Shown piece after piece: positions 1 through 11,123 of a stretch of 64,000 nt of DNA (the stretch's first letter is position 1; every line of letters begins with the position of its first letter). The notes under the pieces were generated by a model. It saw only the letters and a list, made by a program, of their open reading frames with translations, made no database searches and was not told the DNA's origin. Position numbers and translations under genes: made by a program. Source of the stretch: Meghimatium bilineatum (lineage: Eukaryota > Mollusca > Gastropoda > Stylommatophora > Philomycidae); NCBI GenBank assembly GCA_034231615.1, contig CM067312.1, forward strand, positions 5,311,001-5,375,000, written 5' to 3'.

Positions 1-120
1 ACTTCTTCTCTATTCACCCTGACACTGGTGAGTACTGTTTTATATTGTCTATCCACTCAAACACTAGTCAGTACGGTTTTGTCTTGTTGTTCTATTCTAA
101 CACTTGTCAGTACTGGTCAC
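1..120. repeat. Imperfect tandem repeat, about 50 bp x 2-3
   Basis: Three blocks resembling 'CACTAGTCAGTACGG' follow one another at about 50-bp spacing, separated by T-rich sequence. The first block contains GGTGAGTA, which looks like a splice donor, but its recurrence as CAGTCAGTA-like variants shows that it belongs to the repeat. The array may begin before the window. Confidence 0.5.
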
Positions 121-254
121 ACATAATGAAGCAACATATGCTTTCAGGGTTTGGACATGTACGAGATGATAATTTTTTCAAAGATTATACTGCAGGAAAA
201 AGTTGAGGGAGGAAGGAGAAGATCTGAGGAAAAAGAAAACCTTGCTTCTTGTTC

Positions 255-580
255 TTCATTCTTGTTGTTCTTCATTCATTCGTTCTCAAAAGTCTGTGTC
301 ACTTTGACCATATATGGGACAGCCAACTCCACCCCATAACTTACTTAGTCGCCTCGTATGACTCGCATGGAAGGTAAACAGTGTTGCTATTCATTGCTAC
401 CCTTTCAGACCCAGTCAATATGCAGACTGTTCTTGGCTTGATAACAAGAAGACACGTATGATTTGCCCACACTCGTCCCAATGACCGTGTGTCAGGATAT
501 ATGTTGGGGTTTTTGCGTTGATGGCTCCAGTCTCACAACCCCTCACACATATTATTATTATTAGTATTATTAGTGTTATT
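255..580. mobile_element. SINE-like family A, partial copy with ATT-rich end
   Basis: From about 290 this copy aligns by eye with the fuller element at 3281-3585: 'GGGACAGCCAACTCCA', 'CTTAGTCGCCTCGTATGAC', 'GGAAGGTAAACAGTGTTGC'. It continues past the end of the shared part and finishes in an ATT-rich run (550-580). The block GTCG..AGGCGACTAAG, read on the minus strand, is known from memory as recurrent in molluscan and other metazoan SINEs. The orientation is uncertain. Confidence 0.6.
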
Positions 581-1778
581 ACTCGTATTTTGCATGACCA
601 GACCGAAAGTACTCATCGGATCTGATAAATTGCCTGCAATACAAAACTCTGTTCACTCTAAGAATGAAGTGGAAAAACACCCAGTAAAGCAAAATGAGTT
701 AAACAGGTTACTAAAACACTTACCTTGCCTATTAATAAAAATATATTTGAAAAAAAAAATATATATATATAAAAACATACAATAAAACTAAACAGGACAA
801 TTCTCCACGTATCGGCTCAAATTGAACCTTTTTCAAGAGACAAACAACAGAAAACGACAAAATAAAAAACAAAATAAATGACTCAAAAACACCCCCATAT
901 TACTCCGCGACAACAGGTGATTTTTAAACAGCTGATAACATGTAAAAACAATATTATTTAAAATATTTTAAAACTATTAAAAACAATATTTAAACATCAT
1001 TTTAAAAAACATTTAAAAACGAAATTAAAAAAACAACAATGTTATTGGGCACTTAACAATCGATTAATGCGTTCTGCGTCCAGCGACCAATCAGAAGCAC
1101 TGACTCACATCATTCTTAGAGTGAACAAAGTATACCCAAAATGAGAGCCAGACAACATTCCATCTGTCAACACTCACATATTGTGACTGCACTCTCGTCC
1201 ACAAAAGCTGCAACTAATGAAACAAACGGATACTTAATAATAGTATATTATGTTATCAGAAAAATGCGCGCGCAGAATGTTTTCATTGGATACAAAATGG
1301 CGCATATTTGGTGAAACAATACTACGAAAGAACAATGCAATGGATCAATGTCAGTGTATATTAAACATTGATAAACAGTTTCGCACATAAAAGTAATAAC
1401 GCGCTCATGTCTGCATATTTACCAGGCCATAAATAAACACAATAAATATTTATTTGCTAGAGTGATATTAACATTTCTCTGCCAGGCGACGTGTTTCTAA
1501 TTATTGATGGAGTTCTGATTTGAAACTTTGCTTTGTTCAATAGTTTGGCTCTGTCGCTTAGAGAAGTGGCTGTCGGGCGTGTGGTCGTGAGAATGGGTTA
1601 CTTACAACGTTTGAAATCATCTCATACGATTAAGCAGTCAGATCGTTAACAATAGAATGACGGAATAATGAATAGACTGTCCCATTGATTTTTGAATTAC
1701 TTAATTTGTGTATAGTTTGGGCTTCTTGTATAAGGGATATTCAAGTTTCTCAAACATTCTGGACAATGGCCACTTCAC
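581..1778. other. AT-rich non-coding stretch
   Basis: No ORF with recognisable protein content, no tandem array and no RNA gene seen. There are A-rich runs at 750-1040 and many short poly-A and poly-T tracts. Probably intron or intergenic DNA. Confidence 0.5.
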
Positions 1779-1781
1779 TTG

Positions 1782-1783
<2 letters not shown>

Positions 1784-1829
<46 letters not shown>

Positions 1830-2404
1830 ACAAATGATGGCAGATGTGAAACAGAAGTTAAAAGGAGAATAGGAATGGCTAAAAGTACCTTCAATGACAT
1901 GAGGAAATTATTAATATCTAAACAAATTACAAACAAGTTAAAAATGAGAATTATAAAATGCTACATCTATTCCATATTAATGTATGGCTCAGAAACATGG
2001 ACACTAAATAAACAATTAGAAGACAAAATTGATGCCTTTGAGATGTGGGTATATAGAAGAATAGGGAGAACATCATGGAAAGAGAAGAAAACAAATAAAG
2101 AGGTGCTAAAGACACTTAATATGAAGAAAGAACTACTAAGAGAAATAAAGATCAGGCAAATAAAATACTTTGGACACATTAAAAGACATGACACCCTATT
2201 GAAGACCTTACTTGAGGGTAAAGTCAAAGGGAAGCGAGCAAGAGGTAGGCAGAGATACAAGTGGGAGAGTAACATTACACGATGGACAGGTTACAGTCTA
2301 GCAGAGTGCACTACCAAGACAAGAAACAGGAGATGTTGGAGATACGTTGCAGCCAACCTTCGTTGCTAAGACGGCACTTGATGATGATTATATATATATA
2401 TATA
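1784..2404 (+). mobile_element. Non-LTR retrotransposon (RTE-like) 3' ORF fragment in a TA microsatellite
   Basis: An open frame from about 1827 to a stop at 2367-2369 gives about 180 residues typical of the C-terminal part of endonuclease/reverse-transcriptase LINEs. Visible blocks are 'YSILMYGSETWTLNKQ', 'FEMWVYRRIGRTSW', 'RQIKYFGHIKRHD' and 'GKRARGRQRYKWESNI', after the RT domain. The endonuclease and the RT catalytic core (FADD-like) are absent, so this is a 5'-truncated copy. It is the least decayed RTE-type ORF here, with no internal stop or frameshift. It lies between a (TA)n run at 1784-1826 and another at 2391-2404, and its 3' end 'GGCACTTGATGATGAT' resembles that of the copy ending near 13060. 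The clade assignment is from memory of family motifs. Confidence 0.85.
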
Positions 2405-2434
2405 CACACTTCTAGTTGAAGATTTGGTTTTTGG

Positions 2435-2506
2435 GATCTCCTAGCTCAGTGGTTAAGTCATTTTCTATGTGCTGAAGAGGTTGCAGGTTCGATGCAGTTA
2501 TTACTT
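2435..2506 (+). mobile_element. tRNA-like SINE head
   Basis: A box-A-like segment 'TAGCTCAGTGGTTAAGTC' is followed about 30 bases later by a box-B-like 'GCAGGTTCGATGC', with spacing typical of an internal RNA polymerase III promoter. The acceptor stem does not pair well and no clean cloverleaf forms, so this is a tRNA-derived SINE head or tRNA pseudogene, not a working tRNA. Confidence 0.55.
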
Positions 2507-2691
2507 CATATTTACAAATGTATTTTGTTTATATCACTGAAAGTTATCGCTTGAAACTATTGAGTTACTTGCACTGAGTGATGCTTTTTTTGTGTGAGGC
2601 GCTTCAAGTTATTGCGTTGCGTGCCATGGGCGTTACTTTTTTCCGGTGGTGTGACGCTTCGTTGAGAGGAAGTACATTTGTGGGAACTCGA

Positions 2692-2757
2692 GAACATTGA
2701 ACTCTCCAGTACATTAAAATCTCCAGTACATCGAAATCTCCAGTACATTGAAATCAA
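2692..2757. repeat. 18-bp tandem repeat, about 4 copies
   Basis: The unit 'CTCCAGTACATTGAAAT' recurs four times with substitutions (ATTGAA, ATTAAA, ATCGAA, ATTGAA). Confidence 0.75.
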
Positions 2758-2859
2758 TACTCCTCTATGTCCTTTGAGCCCTTATGTTTTAGGAGCCACT
2801 AAGTTTCTTAAATGTGAAATACCAGTGACAGAACTTCGTCATGTCACTCCTATCCCTAC

Positions 2860-3025
2860 TATACTTCTTCTTTAGAGTTTATTCTTAAACTCCTGCTGGA
2901 TCTATCTTGTAGTATGGCAATGGTCATACTAGATTTCAAACAGGATGTAGTCCAGGGAATGAAAATGTGCTGTCTCCGTTTTATTGGCACCAATGGTCCG
3001 ACTGTTTTCACTCGTCTATTACATT
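2860..3025. mobile_element. SINE-like family B copy
   Basis: Shared with copies at 15850, 24885, 27530, 29405 and 63040: 'AAACTCCTGCTGGATC', 'ATGGTCATACTAGATTTC', 'CAGGATGTAGTCCAGGGAA', 'GTTTTATTGGCACCAATGG'. The family resembles family A at its 'CTCCTGCAG..GATGTAGTCC' end, so the two probably share a module. Confidence 0.65.
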
Positions 3026-3039
3026 GAAAATGGCCTCGT

Positions 3040-3125
3040 TCTACGCGAGTAAGTTTCCTTACGTATCGCCTATACACGGTCCATGTGTCACGATCATGTA
3101 AGTTACATGTTAATGCTTCCATATT
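3040..3125 (-). mobile_element. LINE fragment (zinc-finger-tailed type)
   Basis: The minus strand reads 'DTWTVYRRYVRKL', the block found at the start of the larger fragment at 58985-59595 ('SETWTVYSWHVRKL'). On the minus strand it runs straight into SINE B sequence. It is too short for functional statements. Confidence 0.55.
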
Positions 3126-3267
3126 TCACCAGAGGACAAGACACAACAGACTGAATAAACGCATGCACAGGATGAGACTATCTGCTGCACCACCGTGCAC
3201 TTGTTGAACAGATGCTAAGTATGATCAATTAAAAAGAACTACTGGTCCAACAACTGAACTCTGCAAT

Positions 3268-3585
3268 CAAAGATAATAATCTTCTTCTGCGTTCGTTCTC
3301 AAACTCCTGCAGATTAGCAGGATGTAGTCCGGAGAACGGAATGCTTTGTGTCATGGTTTACAGCATTGCTGTGATATCTGCGCCCTTTGGCCTGCCACAT
3401 CCGACTTCAGCATGGCTTTGGGTCACTGACCCTATATGGGATGGGACAGCCAACTCCATCCCATAACTTCCTTAGTCGCCTTCTACGACATGCGTGGAAG
3501 GTAAACAGTGTTGCTATTCTTTACGTCCCTTTCGGGCCCCGGCAACACACGGGCGAAAAAGATAATAATAATAATAATACATAAC
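3268..3585. mobile_element. SINE-like family A, fullest copy
   Basis: Runs from 'CTTCTTCTGCGTTCGTTC' at 3280 through 'GATGTAGTCCGGAGAACGG', 'GCGCCCTTTGGCCTGCCAC' and 'CTTAGTCGCCTTCTACGAC' to 'CAACACACGGGCG'. The 12-mer AAAGATAATAAT lies just outside both ends (about 3268-3279 and 3560-3571) and is a candidate target-site duplication. The right copy merges into an (ATA)n run. On the minus strand the element ends in GAACGAACGCAGAAGAAG, like the 3' end of the LINE at 60261. No clear tRNA head is visible. Confidence 0.7.
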
Positions 3586-3589
3586 CAGT

Positions 3590-4724
3590 CAAGATTGTTG
3601 GGCGCCACGTTGGATACATCCGCACAAAAATCCCTCCAAACACCTCTCTTCTCAGCCATTCAATCGAGTGTAGCAAAATCATGACCAGACTATCCTTGAT
3701 GTTGCCAATCCTGGATTTTCTCTGAGCACCTATTCTTTTTCCCTAAACTGTTCCTTACAAAATCGTGTTGGCAGTTAGTCGTGTTTTTGTTTACATCCCC
3801 AAAACCACACAAATTGATGCTGTTTAACATGTCACAGATTATGGAACAGATCATCATCCCTCTGAATCAACTAAGAACTCCAGGCAATAGTAGAGGTTAT
3901 TCAGAAAACGTGAACTCCAGGCAATAGTAGAGTTTATTCAGAAAACGTACCTCGTTGCAGACTTCAAGCGTTGAACAAAGGACATAAAGAAAACATCGTC
4001 ACTATCTGCTACTAAGAGAAGTAAAATACTAAAATTGTATTGCCTGCAGTGAACCACGCACCTATATGTTAGGTTGGGGTAGTCGTTTGGAACCTGTCCC
4101 TCTTACAATTCCTTAGGAAAATGAAATAAAACATTTAAAACTGCGAAAAAAAAAATATACTTAACCCACCCCCAAAGTAGTTTTCTTAAAAAAGATATTT
4201 AAACTAAGAAAATATGTTTTTTCTTTATTTAGAGACCCTCTTCTCCGTTGTCCAAAGTCGTAAAGACGGGGCTGCTAATAACACTATCCTACTTTGTCCG
4301 CATCCTTATCTACAGGGCTGCTCGAAACCCTCTTCTGCTTTGTCCAAAGCTGCATCTACCGGCTCCTAGAAACCTTATCCTTTGTCCAAAACAGTATCCT
4401 CCTTTCTCTACAGCCGGTATATATAGGGTTGTTAGTCACATTCTCCTCCTTTGTCTAAAGTCATAGCTACCGGGGTACTTGTAAACTTTGCTGAAAGTTT
4501 ATGGCACCCTAATTTCTGCTGAATGACTCCTATGTTGATCGGACATATGTCAACGCCTGTAGTCAACTTACACGTTTTCTTTAGACACCTACCGTATCAT
4601 TAGAACTTAAATCCCACACAGTGTGTGGCTGAAATTGTGTTCTATTGTCTGTTGACAACTGACGCCATTTCCTTCATAACTGATTCTAACATCGTTACCA
4701 TTCAAAGTTTAAGACATGTGGGAT
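3590..4724. other. Non-coding stretch with short duplications
   Basis: No gene seen. A 37-bp segment starting 'AACTCCAGGCAATAGTAGAG' is duplicated at 3868-3950. At 4230-4470 a loose repeat of about 60 bp contains 'TTTGTCCAAAG' and 'TCTACCGG' several times. Confidence 0.5.
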
Positions 4725-4910
4725 AACATGGGAATACTACGTCTAAAGTAACGCATACTTTTCCCGTGATTTTCATTGGATGTCGAAAATATTATACATA
4801 CAGTAACCAATGCAAATCACGGGATAAATCAAATGGGTTACTTTAGAAAGATGATCTTCAATGTTCCAGTAGGACTATAATTTTGACGAAGGACGCGGTA
4901 GCACCTACTT
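4725..4910. mobile_element. Palindromic MITE, family M1
   Basis: An inverted pair 'CCCGTGATTTTCATTGG' (4763-4779) and 'CCAATGCAAATCACGGG' (4807-4823) sits inside about 185 bp that also matches 57810-57990 outside the palindrome, for example 'GTAGGACTATAATTTTGAC'. No ORF. The inverted termini and small size suggest a non-autonomous DNA transposon. Its superfamily is not evident. Confidence 0.65.
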
Positions 4911-5639
4911 AGAAACACTACAAGACGCCTATTCTGTAGAATAGAAGGATCACTAGTCAAGTATTTCTAATATCTGACACTGATAATACGATATATTATT
5001 ATATGATAAATGGCAGGCTCCCCCGTCTAGTCAATTGCTGTATTGTTATTTAGTAATCCATTACAAAATAACTTTTTATTTCATTTTTGACTTCATTCTT
5101 TGTTATGTCAGGTGATGAAGCTTCAAAAACCAGGCAGTGTTAACTTTGATTTTATTTTCTGACTAATCCGTGAATCTGACTTCTCATACAGCTTCCCCAC
5201 ATTTATATTGTTTACTAATCTATCTTGACATGTCGATTATAATGTTTATGTTGTCTTCTACTCTAATTCCGTCAGATTTCTCTTATTAGCATAGTTTCAC
5301 TCATGCCTACATATCTTCTTTAAATGTAGTCTTGGTCTATTCTTATTCCAGTTTTTGTATTTTTGTAATTTGCAAAACTGAAATTTCACTGTTTTTGTAT
5401 ATTTTCTTTCTCATTTACAATGTAGTAGACAGGTTTTTTTTCTTTCATTTTAATACATGTAATGAATACGATTATGTTTTTATTATTGAGTGGCCAAAAT
5501 AAACACGATGTGGACTAGTTCAAGACCTCACTGAATGCCTTTGGTATATACCATGATAGGACCAAGGCGGCGCCCAAAAGGGAAGCGGTACAAAAAGTAT
5601 TAAGGGTTTTTTAAGAGAGGTATCAGTTTATCCAGTGTC
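4911..5639. other. AT-rich non-coding stretch
   Basis: No ORF, array or RNA gene recognised. T-rich tracts at 5380-5460. Confidence 0.45.
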
Positions 5640-5740
5640 ATATTGACGCAGAATCCATGCTGAAGTCGGTTGTCTGTGACCGAAAATTGTGAATATCTCT
5701 GCCAAGCTGTAGACCATGACGGTCGTTAAAAAGACTGCTG
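5640..5740 (-). mobile_element. SINE-like family A fragment
   Basis: 'CATGCTGAAGTCGG', a GATATCTGC-like 'GAATATCTCTGCC' and 'GTAGACCATGAC' follow in the order and spacing of the middle of family A on the minus strand. Diverged. Confidence 0.45.
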
Positions 5741-5861
5741 TAAAGATGTATAACAATAGTGCTTACGAAGAACACATGTTTGATCAGCTTTAAAATGAAC
5801 GAACAAACTATAGGGTATTGGTACGTAAAGATACAAATAATAGTATAAAAGACATTTTCAA

Positions 5862-5889
5862 CGTTTCAACAGTAAGATCTTTTTCAAGA
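5862..5889 (-). other. Hammerhead-like core, degenerate
   Basis: The minus strand reads CTTGAAAAAGATCTTACTG followed by TTGAAACG. It aligns with six other sites in the window sharing 'CTTGA..A..(stem-loop)..GAAACG'. The CTGATGA half is mutated. See the separate finding. Confidence 0.35.
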
Positions 5890-6569
5890 ATATACAAAAC
5901 AAACACTCAAAATACTGACACTGTCATAAATATTAGACGGCAGATATTTAACAGCAGAGACAACCAAGGTAACAATGATGTACATATAGACCACAAGTAT
6001 TGTCATAGAGACGTGCATGTAAAAAACAAACATAAGGGGAATGAGAGCAGAATAAAATAAATATACCTCGAAAATAACATGAACGACAATACAACAAAGG
6101 CACACCTGCCAAAATCTAAATGAACGAATGGTCGGAATTAAAACCAAATAGCTTAAGGGTATAAGGCTTAAGATAGAAACAGTATTAGCATTGAATTTTC
6201 CGGATTTTTCCCCCGGTTTCTTTTCTGGGGTTTTTTGTGTGACTTTTTCTTGTGATATGACTTATCTTTGGTTATTACCCGAATTCGTGGTCAATCAGCA
6301 CTGAGACATGGGAATAGAGCGATATGAGATTTGAAAGTGCATTTTAGAACAAAAATATTTTTTAAAAAGATTAAATAAATGTTTTACATGTAAAAATCCA
6401 CATCAACGTTGCGTGCTAAAGGTAGTGGCAAGATAGTGGCAAACAAGCATAGGAACCACCAGTCATTTGTGCATATTGAAAACATCGGACATATCATCTT
6501 CTCATTCCAATGGGATATCTATTGTGATGGAACCGTCTTTGTTTATGTGTACTTATCTTGATGAATTGC

Positions 6570-6603
6570 TTATCCAAACTTGGCAAAAGAGGAACTGACT
6601 GAG
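6570..6603 (+). mobile_element. 3' end of a BovB/RTE-like LINE
   Basis: 'CCAAACTTGGCAAAAGAGG' followed by AACTGACTGA equals the terminal codons and 3' end of the LINE copy on the minus strand at 22066-22310. It is followed at once by a hammerhead-like motif. Confidence 0.6.
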
Positions 6604-6630
6604 TTGATGAAAACCTTTTGGTAGAAACGA
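6604..6630 (+). other. Hammerhead-like core
   Basis: GTTGATGAAAACCTTTTGG then TAGAAACG. ACC and GGT could form a short stem II around a TTTT loop, with GATGA and GAAA in the core positions. The expected CTGATGA reads TTGATGA. Confidence 0.4.
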
Positions 6631-6780
6631 CGACTCTGTATACTGTTTCACGCAAAACTTCTGTTCAACCATTTTTAATGGTTTTCTAATATTCATTGAC
6701 CCTTTATGGTGCACAGTTGACTTTATTTTTGTCAGAATTATATCAGATGATTACTGTTTTATGTTTGTACAAATTGGTTC

Positions 6781-6862
6781 TGCTGTGTAGCGGCAAGGTC
6801 TAATAGAGCGCGCCTGTGAATGCCGAGCTAACGGGTTCGATTCCCGTCTCAGGAAAATGTGC
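6781..6862 (+). mobile_element. tRNA-derived SINE head
   Basis: Box A-like 'GTAGCGGCAAGGTC' and a box B 'GGGTTCGATTCCCG' lie 40-50 bases apart. The T arm is intact (ACGGG, 7-nt loop, CCCGT). The 5' acceptor strand pairs only partly with CTCAGGA, so it is no longer a tRNA gene. The body downstream shows no match to families A or B. Confidence 0.6.
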
Positions 6863-6864
6863 AC

Positions 6865-7836
6865 CCGGACCGTTGAGAATGCAATGGCAAACTACTGAAC
6901 GTATTTATTGTCTAGAAAGTAACTACAGCTAAAAAACATGCTGGTTGATGACTACGTCCTTTATCTATCTTTTCGCTAAACCCTTTGCTTTCAGCGTCAC
7001 GGATAGAAGAGTTGTCTGGAGATGGCTCTCCTGTGTGGCTGAGTATATTGTGGAATTTTTCGCCTCTTTTATTTCGGTGGTCTATCTTTTCGTGGTTGGC
7101 TTCTAGGTCTGCATTCACCGTATCTGTGTAGCATATCTTGCTGTGGTATGCTGTCTGATGGTAGTCTGCTGATGTGTGCAGACCATTTTATCGGTTGTGT
7201 CTTAATATATTCCAAGATTGGGGCAGTGCCGCATATTATAAGATCTAGTTCTTAATGGCTATGCCACAAAAATCAATTCAAAAGATAAAAAGGGGCCTCC
7301 TATGGCGAGGTACACATATTTCAACCTCCGGCTTTAGCGCAATTTAGTTATATCAGAGCTTTTTACCAGAAAAAAAAAATAATGAAGGTTGTGGATACTG
7401 GAATCACAGGCGCCACTCCACTACCCCAGTGTCGGCTTTGCTGAACAGCCAAACCATAGAATTATTAAAGCGTCTCTATCAATCAGTCTATAATTAACCA
7501 ATTCAAATAGCTTGTATGGGGTGCCATCACACGTAACGATGTCATTGGTAACATGTCTTGCATAAAATATCTTCAATTTCCTGTATGTTAGTTATCAGCT
7601 CGCCAATTCGCCAGTTCTACCAGTGTTGTGAACCTAGATACATAATGGGTTAAATGACGCACAGGTGGGTAGCTATACTTTGGACAACAGGTGCAATTAA
7701 TCCTCACCTGACGTGAGTCCGCCAGGACAATCTAGGCAGTTTACACCCCAAGGCTGAGTTTACCAAAAGTCGAATAAGGTCTTTAATGGAACCTGGATAT
7801 CGTCAGGTAAATTTGTGTCACGAAACAGGATGTCAC
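6865..7836. other. Non-coding stretch
   Basis: Nothing recognisable on either strand apart from a short poly-A at 7370-7382. Confidence 0.45.
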
Positions 7837-7837
7837 A

Positions 7838-8070
7838 GATACTGGGCAATATATACTAGATACATAACAAGATACTGGGCAATATATACTAGATACATAA
7901 CAAGATACTAGGCAATATATACTAGATACATAACAAGATACTGGGCAATATATACTAGATACATAACAATATACTAGGCAATATATACTAGATACATAAC
8001 AAGATACTGGGCAATACATACTAGATACATAATATACTAGGCAATATATACTAGATACATAACAAGATAC
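7838..8070. repeat. Minisatellite, 33 bp x about 7
   Basis: Unit 'GATACTGGGCAATATATAC' plus 'TAGATACATAACAA'. Main variants are TGGG/TAGG and one shortened unit near 8030. Its length divisible by three leaves an open minus frame (repeat YCPVSCYVSSI), which I take as an artefact. Confidence 0.9.
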
Positions 8071-8780
8071 TGATTATGATACAAGATACTGAGTAGGAAA
8101 CAAGATACATGATATATATGATACTGAGCTCTGCCAGATACAAGATACCAAGCACACATTGTAGTAGACGAGAAAAATGTCTAGAATATAACTTATAAAC
8201 AGTACTTCACACACATGATCGCCTGCACCAGCCAGTCAGACTGATAAACGTGAATGTCAACAGAGAAACTGTGTGTAATAGCAACCGGCAGCATATATGA
8301 CAGGTTGTTTACATAGTATGACAGGTCGTGGTATGTAATGAAGAATAACTTGTACGTTTTATCTAATTCTCTCCATCTTATGACATTGATGACTGAACTG
8401 CTACTAGAACATACCCCAACGTGACAACCATCAAATGCGTATTTTATACATACATATGTAACTTGATTACAGATTGATCAGCCCACGACATCTACACTCT
8501 GAGTACAACATCAAGCAATTACAATCATCACGTTCTATAATCAATATAAACTTCAATTCCGCAAGACAATCTTAAATCTTCTAATTTTGCAAGATAATCC
8601 TTCGGTTCAGCAAACAATATACATTTCAATTCCGCAAGACAATCTTGATTCCTCAAATTCGGCAAGATAATCCTTTGGTTCGGCAACCAATATAAACTTC
8701 CAGTAACAAATTTAGCCCTTCATACAGGCAGATTTATATATATTTTCTTGTTCGGCGATAATGCAGTGTAGCATATTAAT
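8071..8780. other. Non-coding stretch with a roughly 95-bp duplication
   Basis: The segment around 'TTCAATTCCGCAAGACAATC' (about 8550) recurs near 8627, each copy followed by 'GCAAGATAATCCTT' and CAATATA. No gene. Confidence 0.5.
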
Positions 8781-8781
8781 C

Positions 8782-9003
8782 TAGCCCTCCATACAAGCAG
8801 TTTGACATATTAAACTAATTTAGCCCTCCATACAAGCAGTTTGACATATTAAACAAATTTAGCCCTCCATACAAGCAGTATGACATATTAAACAAATTTA
8901 GCCCTCCATACAAGCAGTATGACATATTAAACAAATTTAGCCCTCCATACAAGCAGTTTGACATATTAAACAAATTTAGCCCTCCATACAAGCAGTTTGA
9001 CAT
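8782..9003. repeat. Minisatellite, 39 bp x about 6
   Basis: Unit 'TAGCCCTCCATACAAGCAGT' plus 'TTGACATATTAAACAAATT'. Starts at 8782, 8821 and 8860 fix the period. Sites vary at TTTG/TATG. A related single segment lies at 8715-8745. Confidence 0.9.
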
Positions 9004-9004
9004 A

Positions 9005-9575
9005 TACTTTCTTGTTCGTCGATAATCCAGTTTGACATATTACGTAAAGAGAAACAGCCAGCATCTAACAAATATGTAATCCTAGAGAAGGTAGTTCTAG
9101 AAACAGAGCAACGTTAAATTAGTATTTACTCTTCCTGTCAAAGTCTTAAGTGGTTTCAAGTGTCTTCTTACCTGGCATTTGCCACATCAGATATCCGGTT
9201 TAAAAGATCAAGCACACAGTGACGGAACTATTCAGGTACAACCTGGCGGACGTCCGGGTAGGGAGCGCCAAAAGCAATCTACATAAACCTTAATTAGTTT
9301 ATGTAAAGGCGCTTGCATATCTTGAACTGGAAGGCAAGATGCACAATTTGGATGCTTCAAAGTGCAGAGAATTATTACAAAAAGTATAAAAGAAAAAAAT
9401 CAGTGAACAGTTACACAAGGCGTAGAGGACTGATTTAACTATACTCGTGTTACCACATATGTATCCCATCCCTCTAAAGTTCCCGCACACAACCTGTATA
9501 GAGTACCGCTCATAGCACGTAACTCCGTAGCTTAAAGTCCACAAGAATATCTAAAAATACACTTCACTAATAATA
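9005..9575. other. Non-coding stretch
   Basis: No gene or repeat family recognised. Confidence 0.4.
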
Positions 9576-9577
9576 AG

Positions 9578-9655
9578 TCGCCAGTTGGATTCGAATCCGC
9601 GACCCCTTGAACACAGAGCTAAACGACTTAACCATTATGTTCACCGATATACTAA
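9578..9655 (-). mobile_element. tRNA-derived SINE head with ATT-type end
   Basis: The minus strand reads 'ATAATGGTTAAGTCG' (box A-like) and then 'GCGGATTCGAATCC' (box B), ending in GGCGACTTATTATTAG. Box spacing and the GATTCGAATCC block are tRNA-like, but the acceptor arms do not pair. It is therefore a SINE head, not a tRNA. Confidence 0.6.
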
Positions 9656-9659
9656 AAAG

Positions 9660-10004
9660 GCATAGACTTGTCATTCAGATGATTATAGAAACAAGATCAA
9701 AGAAAAATGTATTGTTATTTTAAAATAGATTTCCATTCAAATTTTTTATTCCGTTGGATCTACACTTGAGCATATTCAAAAGTGTAGGAAGAACTTTGGC
9801 TTTTGTAGATTTATGTCACCTGGCGTGTAATCTGTTTGACTCCTGTGTGTATCAGCCTCGTTTTGTGATTGGTTGACGCTAGCAGGTGAACATTTTTATG
9901 TTGACATGTCTAATGTTTGAGATAGTTCAGGGAGTATGGGATCGAGTGTTTCCTTACAGACATTTCAGAATATTTTTTCTCTCTCTGTGATAATTATTTG
10001 TATT
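9660..10004. other. Non-coding stretch
   Basis: Nothing recognised. Confidence 0.4.
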
Positions 10005-10285
10005 TGAAGGCACAACTTGCAAATTGTACGGTGAAACTAGAAGGTCCAACTTGAAGGCAGAACTTGCTAATTGTACGGAGAAACTAGAAGGTCCAACTTG
10101 AAGGAACAACTTTCAATTGTACGGAGAAACTAGAAGGTCCAACTTGAAGGAACAACTTGCGAATTGTACGGAGAAACTAGAAGGTCCAACTTGAAGGAAC
10201 AACTTTCAATTGTACGGAGAAACTAGAAGGTTCAACTTGAAGGAACAACTTGCGAATTGTACGGAGAAACTAGAAGGTCCCGCAT
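10005..10285. repeat. Minisatellite, about 45-47 bp x 6
   Basis: Unit 'GAAGGAACAACTTGCGAATT' plus 'GTACGGAGAAACTAGAAGG' plus TCCAACTT. Two alternating subtypes (ACTTGCGAATT and ACTTTCAATT) give a weak dimeric order. Confidence 0.9.
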
Positions 10286-10600
10286 TAATTGTATGCACGA
10301 TGATGATTGTGAAGTAATCGGTTTAGATGTGAGAAGGTAGCTCTCAAAAACCCATATCCTTTCTGACAAAAGCACATGCCATTAGATGAGTATCCAAGGT
10401 GACACCAAAACACGTATACGGTTTATTTTCTCAAATGCCTGGTGATTGTACTCTAGGAGAGGATCGTGGATTCATGTTTCGCCCCCGAGAGAAGGTATTC
10501 CAGTGCATCAATAACCCAAGATCATCGCTTCCTGCCACCTTATACTCCTGGGTCAACTACACGAAACGTGTAGAGTGTCGTCGGAATTAAGTATGGATTC
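10286..10600. other. Non-coding stretch
   Basis: No recognised feature. A 63-codon open frame at 10399-10590 has no familiar content. Confidence 0.4.
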
Positions 10601-10727
10601 TATATCACTTTGCCATCTATTGGATGCGACAGTTAAGCCCACCCTAAATCTCTTCTTAGTCGCCTCATACAATATGCATGGCAGGTAACAGCGTCGTCAT
10701 TCATTTGATCCCCTTTCGAGACTAGAA
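10600..10727. mobile_element. SINE-like family A, partial
   Basis: 'CTTCTTAGTCGCCTCATAC', 'ATGCATGGCAGGTAACAG' and 'CCCCTTTCGAGAC' match the distal half of the copy at 3281-3585. Confidence 0.55.
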
Positions 10728-10729
10728 AT

Positions 10730-11123
10730 CACACATGTGTTTTGTCATCAATTCTATGTTTATTCTTTGGACACCTCCAAAGTAACACAATCTTCTCGGT
10801 TCTTGGACACCTCTATTCTCGATTCTTGTTTAGCGACCAGCAAAATGGCCAGGCACGTAGATAAGGGTGGGGTGTAGGGCGTTCAGCTCCTTCACTTTTG
10901 AAAATCAGAAGATGACCGTTAGTACTAGGAACTTAGCCGAAAGTTCGTTTAAACTTCCACACCTCCATTTCGAATTTTCACCACAAGGTGGACCAAATAA
11001 TTCACGAAATAGACCAATCTACACTTGTTCCCCTCAGCCCCTAGTCAACCCAATTTCTGTCGTTCTTTGTAGAACAATCGTGGCATAGATAGAAACTTGC
11101 AGAGACTCTCTGGAAATATAGAT
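10730..11123. other. Non-coding stretch
   Basis: Nothing recognised. 'TTCTTGGACACCTCTATTCTC' at about 10800 partly repeats a segment just before it. Confidence 0.4.

Noticed and set aside
25..37. Donor-like CTGGTGAGTA near the window start
   Set aside because: Part of a diverged tandem repeat whose other copies lack GT at that position.
1784..2404. Intact retrotransposon
   Set aside because: Only the C-terminal part of the ORF is present. Endonuclease and RT core are missing.
6781..6862. Functional tRNA gene
   Set aside because: The T arm is intact but the acceptor stem is not. Better read as a SINE head.
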